From NCBI GenBank assembly GCA_037501455.1, contig CM074858.1, forward strand, positions 101,466,001-101,530,000: a stretch of DNA of 64,000 nt, given 5' to 3'. The position numbers and the translations under genes were made by a program. The first letter of the stretch is position 1. Each line of letters starts with the position of its first letter. Under the pieces are notes generated by a model. It saw nothing but the letters and a program-made list of their open reading frames with translations, made no database searches and had not been told where the DNA came from. Below, in pieces: positions 56,368 through 64,000 of this stretch. Source of the DNA: Lantana camara (lineage: Eukaryota; Streptophyta; Magnoliopsida; Lamiales; Verbenaceae).

Positions 56368-57968
56368 TGTAATAGTCTGAAAACCCCCTTGTGAATATTG
56401 TCCACTTTGGGAGGGGCCAACCACCCCCGTACAGTTTTGATTCTGAGCCAGGGCGGAACCATAGCTCAAAAGACCTCCACAAGGTAAGGTATCCACCCCC
56501 TATTATAAGGTAGACTTCGTTCACCTTACAATCCAATGTGGGATAATACATCCACCCCCGCTTGGAGGGACCAGCGTCCTTGCTGGCACACCGGGCGGGG
56601 TCCCCAACTCTGATACCATTTTCAACTTTCAATTGAGGTTCATGAACACACACTTGAGAACAAATATATATAACTCATTTGATATTAGAAAACCATTTTC
56701 GGTAAAATCGGGAAATTACAAGGCAATGGCTTATTTAATACATAATACATATATGCATAATAGTTCGGGTGAGGAACAATCAAATCGTGCAGACCATAAC
56801 ATCGGTATAGTATTGATTACAGCAAGAGAATAACCTCACCTTTACAATCTCGAAAAAAGAGAACCAAAACAAGATACAATCTAAACCACCGGGTCCTTGG
56901 GAGGATCACCTGAACAAAAGACACGAATACAGTTGACATTAGACTCAAACAGACCAACTAAAGTTGCTCCGCAAAGTAAAACAATGTCATGAAATGATAT
57001 GAGCATGGATTCATATGCAACGAGACTATAATTATGTAAGAAATGAGCAATTATGAGCAATCACGACACTTTAAGAATTAACTATCACATTGAAGATCAT
57101 TTAGGGTAAGTTTAAACGTCTTTCATGTAACTTTAGTAAAACGATATACTTATATAAGAACATTGACATTTCAAATAAAGAATATATAGCACATATGAGG
57201 TTCAATAAATGGAAAGAAACGATGAAAAATGTAATAAATGGGCATTTAGGTAAAATTTAGCAAAACTGACAGTTTTCTCCAAACGAGCGAGCTGTAAAGA
57301 ATTAGGTATATCTTAAGATTGAGAAGTCAAAACTAAGTTTTGTTTTTTGGAAATGAAAGTAGGCAAACAGGGATTTCCAACCATATATGACTCAAATTTT
57401 AGTTCAAAGTGGATCAAAAATGACATAAGTGCAAATTTGATCAAATACAGATCTTCGATAGATTGGCTACACAGTTTTGGATTGATCATATCTCCCTCCT
57501 CAGAAATGTTTTTAAAATGATTCAAATTGTAGAATTCTCTACACTCAATGAAGTTTTGGTGATAAAAAAATTCAGCTCAATCAGAGCTCATTTGAGGCCT
57601 GCACGGCCGTGCCACTTTTGGTCTAAAAACCTACGCGGCCGCGCCAGAATAATTTTGCTGAAAATTTGAGAGTTTTCGCCCGGCCGTGTGAGAAATGAAT
57701 GGGGAAGCAACACGGCTGTGCGAACATGCCTGGTATGACAAAAGAAAAGGGGAAAACAGGGGAAAAAGAGGGAAGAAAGCCAAGAATTCACCCAACCATT
57801 CAAGCTTGCAAAGATACACTTAGAATCAAGTATGTTCTCAACTCATAACACATAAAAGCACACTTAGAAACTTTCAAGGAGCAAATATATATACCAAGAA
57901 CGCATGCTTAATATCCATCATCATCATCCTCAAAACCATCAACTCCATTAATGAACCTCAAGCTTTCC
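56368..57968 (-). mobile_element. Family B gypsy 5' LTR, interrupted at 57969
   Basis: It begins TGTAATAGTCTGAAAACC and is colinear with 50801-55140. It ends abruptly at CCTCAAGCTTTCC, where the family A element at 57969 inserted; the other copy continues past this point (TAACTCATGATTCATGC). It carries a second TCTGATACCATTTT primer-like site at 56609-56622 and a palindrome cluster at 57599-57725. Confidence 0.82.
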
Positions 57969-60585
57969 TGTAGCACCCCGGACACGTGGAGGTACCACAC
58001 CCCCGCACTATAGGCCGATCCACATACGAAATGGACAATCCGTACATGAACTAACCTATAGCGAACGGGTGACAACGAAAAGAAAAGACGAGCTAGGCGG
58101 GACTAAACCCCAAAGCAATACAAAATCAAGACATAACAGTTAAAAGCGGAAGCATTAACTCATACATACATATAGGTACCATATTTATCAGATAGATACT
58201 TATAGATACCACACTAACTATCAATACATTATCATCCCTTACATATGATCAAGTATTCAAAATGTGATTACAATAGACATAACATGAGAAGTAGTAAAAT
58301 ATATACATGATGGTGCACTGCTAGACTCGTGACAATGCAGGACTGGACCAGACTCCCGCCTAGCACGACCGGCTCTCAAGTACCTGAAAAGTGAAGTATC
58401 AGTCTACCGAAGACTGAGTGAGGGGCATAAATATATATATAGCGCAATCACATGCAAGTTATAACCTCGGGTAAGGTTTTATAGTTAAAAGTAATATAAG
58501 TTTGCAATAATATAAACTCGCCCGAGATTACAACTACCAGTATTAAGTACTTGTTCGTTTTCATGCAATCAATCAATACATGGCCCCGGCGAGTAAGGGC
58601 GGTCTCCAACCGATCTCCCAATGAACATGAACATGCTTGCTTGTTTAATATTCAATAGGTGACCACGCAATTCATTTATCATGCAATCGTGCGATAGTGT
58701 AATCATATAACACGTTCATGAAATGACAATCATGCAATAACCCGAGGCGCATCCGTGGTGCCGGACTCGTCCCCAGTCTCCTTTTCCCTCCGGTTTGATG
58801 AAGGGATTGCAAGGCCCCAACATCCAGTCTCATTGAGCATAGGGTACATGAATCCCTAAGCCCGGAGCTCCTTCCTCCACTAATCTCCTAGTGGATTCAG
58901 GGGTGACCCCTAACAGGTGAGGATAGCGCCAGAGTTACCCGTCAGCCCTGGCTTTCCCGGTTGGCTCTAGTCACTACCCTCGGGCCCAAATGTAACCGTC
59001 ATGCTACTCGCCTAAACATGCATGAAACAATACCTGACTTACTTGCTTGCTTGAACCTGGCTTGAAATGATCAATGATTTATAGAAAGTATAACGTAAAT
59101 ACTATTTTGGCCAAAACTAGCACATAAGTGTTATAGGGTTCGTTTTACCAAAACAAAACCTCACCTATACTGACAAAAGATAAGTAGGCACGGCCTACGG
59201 TGCTTGCTCCTCGTCCCTACCCTCGTGACCTGTGCAAACACGACACTTATACATGAGACATGACCTAAAATGCCCAAAAAGTGACGAACGGCAGAAATGT
59301 ATCGAGATGAACACGAAAATGCAATGTGGTATGATAACATGTTGTTTCACATCATATGAACGCATATTACAGCAAATCGGGGTCAAGGAAGTCGTTGGAT
59401 CGAGGGGCTAAAATTGTAATTTTATGCAGTCATTTTTGTTCTGTCAGCGGCATGGGAACGGTCGTTCCGGCCCTCAGTGTAAACTGGGAAGGGCCGTTCC
59501 CATGGTCCCAAGAAACGCCCCTGCGTTTCTTCATTTTAAAGTGACGCTTTTATGTTGGGAACGGCCCTTCCGGCTCGCAGGCCAAAATGGGAACGGCCGT
59601 TCCCATGTGCGCGCCGTCTATGAATTCAAAGGGGTGGGAACGGCCGTTCCCAGAATGAACTGGGGCCGGGAAGGGCCGTTCCCGCTCCTCTGCAAGTGCA
59701 GAAACAGAGCAGAACAGGGGAGGCTCTCGGGACAAAACAACCACTTCCAAAACATCATCAAACCCACTTTAGAATGCAAGAATTCTGGGCACAAGCATGC
59801 ATACATGATCAAGATACAATAAAACCCCATATAAACACCTAATTTACTCAAGAACACCAAGAATTCCCACTTTCATGTTCACACACCAATCATCACCTAA
59901 GCTCAACTCTTTCAAGAATTCATGTCTCCAATCATGGTATGATCATGTATTTAAGCATCAACCAATACATAATCCATATATGTCATAAATTACAAACCCT
60001 AACTAGTTCATTTATAATCAAGAATCAAGAGTTCATGCAACAATCACCTTTGAAGAACAAGAAATGAAGAAGATGAATGATGATGATGATCAAGCCTCAA
60101 ACTTGGAATTTTTCTTGAACAATCTTGATGGAGTGAAGAAATCTTTCCTCTCTTCTCTTCCTAGATGAACCGAGGATGAAAGGAAGCAAATATGTTGGTG
60201 ATTTTGGGATAAAATGATTGAAGAAGCTTGGGGAAGCTATGTACGTGAATCACCATCCTTGATTTAAGTGAAATGTATAAATTGCACTTTAGTCCCTTAA
60301 AGATTTAAGTCATGCAATTAAGGATGAAAAGCTTTGGGAATTGATCAATTGAGTCCTTGGAAATGTTATGCAATTTGGTCCCGAAATTTAAAAGAATGAA
60401 CATATATGGCAAGTTGACAATTAAATAATTTTCGGTAATTATTTCACGAAATAAATATTTTCAAGTCTTGAAAGGAATTCTCAATTTGATATAAATTAAT
60501 AAAATCTCATGAAAGTATTATAAAATATAATTTATAAAAGTATTTTAGACATAAGATATTAATAAATAAAAATCGGGGCGTTACA
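57969..60585 (-). mobile_element. 3' LTR of a family A gypsy element, 2.6 kb
   Basis: It runs from TGTAGCACCCCGG to ATCGGGGCGTTACA and is followed on the right by the polypurine tract, so on the minus strand this is the 3' LTR. It contains GCTATAG/TATAGCGAACGGGTGAC, CTAGGCGGGACTA, the CAGTC...GACTG hairpin (58400-58416) and six GGGAACGGCCGTTCCC-type palindromes (59454-59683). It is the best-preserved family A LTR here and serves as reference for the others. Confidence 0.88.
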
Positions 60586-60603
60586 ACTCTCCCCCCCTTA
60601 AAA
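60586..60603 (-). other. Polypurine tract of the family A gypsy element
   Basis: On the minus strand CTTTTAAGGGGGGGAGAGT directly precedes the LTR start TGTAACGCCCCG. This is the second-strand primer site of LTR retrotransposons. Confidence 0.85.
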
Positions 60604-60622
60604 GGACCTGGTCCCCAGGTCC
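60604..60622. other. Perfect hairpin next to the polypurine tract
   Basis: GGACCTGG-TCC-CCAGGTCC forms an 8-bp stem with a 3-nt loop, one base from the polypurine tract. Confidence 0.8.
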
Positions 60623-60654
60623 ACTGTCAAGTTTTGAAACGATGCTCAAGTCAT

Positions 60655-60790
60655 AAGAGAACCCCGTCTCTTGATCAAGAATGAAAGAATCCCCGTCTTT
60701 CACAAGAAGTGAGAAACCCCGTTTCTCAGCAATGAGTGAGAGAGAGAGAGCCCCGTCTCTCAACAGAAAATGAGAGAGCCCCGTCTCTCA
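60655..60790. repeat. Array of five hairpins with CCCCG loops and compensating stems
   Basis: Five hairpins follow one another. Stem pairs are AAGAGA/TCTCTT (60655-60672), TGAAAGA/TCTTTCA (60682-60702), TGAGAAA/TTTCTCA (60710-60728), GAGAGA/TCTCTC (60744-60761) and TGAGAGA/TCTCTCA (60771-60790). Every loop contains CCCCG (CGGGG on the element's sense strand). Stem bases differ between units, but the partner arm changes to match each time. The array lies in the non-coding stretch between gag and the polypurine tract. Confidence 0.8.
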
Positions 60791-60977
60791 CAAGCACTGA
60801 AGTAGTTCAAGGAGTAGGTGGCGAGAATAATGGCATGAATGTCACATAGCCACATAGAATCATATAAACAAGTAAACCATTTAATTACATACTTATCACT
60901 CATAATTATCTAGTTTGCAATGCATAAGAAATTAAATACAATAGCAATAAGATCAGTGATGCACATGGTATGCATGG

Positions 60978-61793
60978 TTAAATGTACCGTTCACCAATGG
61001 TTGTACTATGCATATAACTGGTACCTTCTTCCACCCGGACCCGATTCGCATTTACATTTTGCACTCCCCTCTCGCGAACACCTTCCCGTGCTTGCACTAG
61101 TAATCTTCCACCCCCGGTCGATTTCCCTCGTAGTCTTGAGCAAGTATCTATGTGATGCTCGTCACTTCCACAGTAGAGACATAATCCCAACCTTTTCCTA
61201 CAGCTATCATAAGTGTGGTTATCACGTCCACAATAGCTGCAAGGAAGTTTCCCGGAAGATGTTGTCGAAGCTGGGATTTGTGAAGTTCCTGAACTCGATC
61301 CAAGTGATTGTTTCTTCTTCTTGCGAGATCTGTCCTGAGATGCCGGGGTATGGTAAGAGATAGGTCGCTTTCCTTTGTTAGAAAGCTGTCCCGACTTCGA
61401 ACTTGAAGCCTGCCCGGGGTGAGGATTAGACCTTCCTGCCTCCAACGAGGTGGTGTCTCGAACCTTTTCTTGGGAGCCACTTGGAGTTAGTTCCCACACT
61501 CTTTTGATTTTCTTAAGCTGTGATCCAGTGGAATCCTTGTTTCCTTCAAAGGGTCTTGCGGATGGTTGGTTCTGAAATTCCCTAAATGCAATCGAAATTT
61601 GACCCGACTGTGATGCTAAGTCCCGCGACTTAGAGGAAACATACTCTTTTATCTTCTGATCCACTAAACGGACTAAGGACTCGAAAAACTCCTGAGGCGA
61701 GGCCGGAGCGGGTAAATGTGAAGAAACCCTAGGTGCCTGTTCCTGAGAAGGGTGGCCTTGAGACATCCTGTAATCAAGACACTGAACATGCAT
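60978..61793 (-). CDS. Gag-like protein with two zinc knuckles of a gag-only gypsy element
   Basis: An intact frame of 271 residues from the ATG at 61793; a second ATG ten codons in is an alternative. After a short N-terminal region with ASPQEFFESLVRLVDQKIK the protein is Ser/Lys/Gln-rich and basic (KKKK at 158-161). It then has two CCHC zinc knuckles, C185-C188-H193-C198 and C205-C208-H213-C218, which bind RNA in Gag. The capsid core typical of gypsy Gag is missing. No protease, reverse transcriptase or integrase lies between this ORF and the polypurine tract 375 bp further on. The element is therefore non-autonomous (TR-GAG-like) or internally deleted. Confidence 0.75.
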   Translation of the reverse strand: MHVQCLDYRMSQGHPSQEQAPRVSSHLPAPASPQEFFESLVRLVDQKIKEYVSSKSRDLASQSGQISIAFREFQNQPSARPFEGNKDSTGSQLKKIKRVWELTPSGSQEKVRDTTSLEAGRSNPHPGQASSSKSGQLSNKGKRPISYHTPASQDRSRKKKKQSLGSSSGTSQIPASTTSSGKLPCSYCGRDNHTYDSCRKRLGLCLYCGSDEHHIDTCSRLRGKSTGGGRLLVQAREGVRERGVQNVNANRVRVEEGTSYMHSTTIGERYI

Positions 61794-64000
61794 GTTGAAT
61801 TAATATGCCAATGCAGGTAGTACACTCAGAAATAATAATAATTCAACACATTGGAGCAATTAAGTTCAATCAGGAAAATTACATATATGTAAAGAAATTT
61901 AAAATTAAGTATCGTATGATGCACGTGCGTATGGATGCATTGAACCTGTCACCGGAGTAATGGAACAATTTATCTTGACATGAAATTCCTTGCTTGTTGA
62001 ATCCTAAGCTTGTCTTGAACTTGGTTATCATTTCTTATTTTCCCACGGTCTTCTATTCTTCAAATTTCTCTAACCTTCACTTGAACATTCCCATAGCTCA
62101 GTATTATAATTTCTGAACCCCGAAGTCTTCTATACTCCCGAAATTAGCATCTAGCTTACTCTTTAATAATTACTTCCCACATGGTTGCTTGAATCTTCTT
62201 CACGGTTGTCATTTTGATTCAAACTCCCTTGTTTACTCGTTAGGAGTTCGATTAGATAACTGAACTCTACCTTCCCTTGTCTATACCTGATTATTCGACA
62301 ACCTCCCAGCAACTCTTTGCCTTTCTTTACCGTTTCCATTTGTTGCTTCATTTCTTTTAACGTAACCTCGCAACACGACAATTCAGCTTGGATCTGAATT
62401 ACCCAATCACCGAAATCTTCAACATGATTGTCCTTCAGTTTCACATTCACTGGAGTGCTGAGCTTCCTTTATCCCTTCCTTAATTGAAATCTCAAAATTG
62501 TCCTTGCGTTAACTTGGGGTAACTATATGATCCCTAAACAAGAACTCTTGAATTCCATTTTTGTTCCCTTTATGGAATTAACTTCCTGACCCTTCTCGAA
62601 CCTTAAGTCTCTAGTTATTCTCCCGACTCACCACGTTGCCACCGCGATTGAAACCCTTCAAGTCTACTCTTCCCCTCTGAATCGGTTAGAGAACTCCTCT
62701 TCTTACTTAACTACTTGTGAGCATATAATTTCCTAATTCTCACTCTTGCACGACCCTCCAAATTGAACCCGAAAAATAAACTCATTCCACCCGGTTATAG
62801 AGTCCTAGGCTCTTTACCTTTCATGAATCCAATCTACCAGCTCGATTGAAATGATCTTCCTCTCCTACTTGAATTTGCTTCCCAATTAACCAAGTCTCAA
62901 TTTAACAACACACCTGAACCTTGAGTAATTAGTACCCCAATCTCCTTCCTTATCCTCGGATGAAATAGCCTCCCTAACCCGGTAGACGCGTCATTTTTGA
63001 TAGCACAAATTTCCCTTAATGAATTCTTTTATTTCGGATTTCATCCCTTGAATCCTAACTTAATAAACTTGTCCTCCAACTTTTTCCGTACTTGATCCTT
63101 AGCCTAAAATTCCTTGGTAGCACTTCTTTTTTTTTTTTTTTTTTTGTGAATTGATAATCCGAGTGGGAGATTCTGAAGTTTGAATGTTCCGGCTTGTTGC
63201 TCCATATCTTCCAATTCAACCACATCATGGTTGGTACTCTCTACAGCCGATCCCCTAGAATACCTCTTCCTTATTATTAGAACCCCTGATTTAGGCATCT
63301 TCGAAATTCTCTCCTTTTCTCTCTTTCCAACCTCTCGAATTAATCTCCATCGGCAATCCGGTTATTCTTCCTCTGATTAATACTTTGCCTCTCTTGAGTA
63401 CTTTCCTTTACCGTTCCCTATCCAAATGTGGAATCCCGAACATGTTGATTTCCATAACCGATTGTTTAATCTTTCAGGCTATCGTGTTAGAAAGTTGAAT
63501 CCGACTGATTTAAACCCAAAGGTAGTTCCCAAGCTCATACTTCAATCGAACATACTTAATTGACTTTCCTTCCACGCCCTGATTTTAGCCTCAACTTGCA
63601 CCCCCTTCTCAAATTCTGTGGTAGCCCAAAATTATCGAACAATTGGCCGTGGTTTGATATTCTTTCTACAACCTGTAACTCACAACTTTCGTTGAAATAA
63701 ATGCATGCAGGTGAGGCATGCTTATGCCACATAATAGTCACATAATTGATGCTTGCGATGAAAATTAAATATAAATACAGCAAGCAATTTATCAGTATTT
63801 AAAGTAAAACACGTTAAGCACATAACTTCAAATAATTCAAGATCAATGAATTAGCAATAAATTGCAAAAATCAATGCAGAGCACAGGTTGCCAAGTAATC
63901 TAACTAATTCAAGGAATTCAATTAGCTTCAGATAATATGCAAGACTCTCAATCAACAATTAATCCTATGCCGTGCGACCTAGACTTGACACGACACGACA
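61794..64000 (-). other. Leader region of the gag-only gypsy element, continuing past the window
   Basis: The plus strand is strikingly pyrimidine-rich (purine-rich on the sense strand). There are broken frames; one (62450-62163) could form a coiled coil, but no domain is recognised. The last bases (GCGACCTAGACTTGACACGACAC) resemble the sequence next to the family B primer site near 56305-56330, so the 5' LTR should begin shortly after 64000. Confidence 0.5.

Noticed and set aside
60581..60763. 60-codon frame across the hairpin array
   Set aside because: It overlaps the polypurine tract and hairpins; the pattern of changes follows base pairing, not codons.
62163..62450. 95-codon coiled-coil-like frame as a gene
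   Set aside because: It lies in the leader of a gypsy element among broken frames, with no recognised domain.

Overview
The window is nuclear DNA of a flowering plant, most likely a eudicot. It is AT-rich and gene-poor, it has spliced genes with GT..AG introns and AATAAA signals, and most of it is plant transposable elements: Ty1-copia, Ty3-gypsy, L1-type LINE, CACTA, hAT and Mutator-like. Only two genes look intact and host-encoded. One is a nepenthesin/CDR1-type aspartic protease (plus strand, two exons, 7051-9439). The other is a small intronless NTF2-like/DUF2358 protein, probably plastid-targeted (minus strand, 31424-32092). No rRNA, tRNA or CRISPR was seen.

Layout. 1-7 kb: degenerate intergenic DNA, a truncated gypsy LTR (2062-3450), a 185-bp tandem array, a duplicated block with a Mutator MITE in one copy, and a 1.1-kb hAT element ending 12 bp before the protease TATA box. 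7-9.5 kb: the protease gene, with a MITE-like repeat in its intron. 12-14 kb: a gene-fragment-carrying Mutator-like element and a 5'-truncated LINE with a 14-bp target duplication. 15.7-26.8 kb: LTR remnants, a complete 1.04-kb TRIM element, a degraded minus-strand copia element and an F-box/kelch gene fragment. 27-30.5 kb: a 3.5-kb gypsy solo LTR inside an inverted-repeat element. 31.4-33.6 kb: the DUF2358 gene with a duplicated upstream region split by a Mutator-like element. 33.7-47.1 kb: one old CACTA element opened by three later insertions, each with its own target-site duplication: an intact copia element with apparently identical LTRs, a hAT element, and a second CACTA of the same family carrying gene fragments, one resembling GH38 alpha-mannosidase. 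47-50.8 kb: MITEs and a LINE remnant. 50.8-64 kb: nested minus-strand gypsy elements with a solo LTR, a decayed gag, and a gag-only element running off the window.

The most unusual signals are in the gypsy elements. Between the gag ORF and the polypurine tract of the last element lies an array of five hairpins that share a CCCCG loop but have different, mutually compensating stems (60655-60790), next to a perfect 8-bp-stem hairpin. In addition, every long gypsy LTR in the window that reaches the region carries a cluster of GC-rich self-complementary motifs; the motif differs between LTRs, but in the five TGTAAC-type LTRs the cluster sits 0.9-1.3 kb from the LTR 5' end.

Nesting order inferred from junctions: outer CACTA, then copia, hAT and inner CACTA into it; LINE remnant, then gypsy family B, then family A LTRs into family B. 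All positions come from reading the sequence by eye; no alignment or database search was run.
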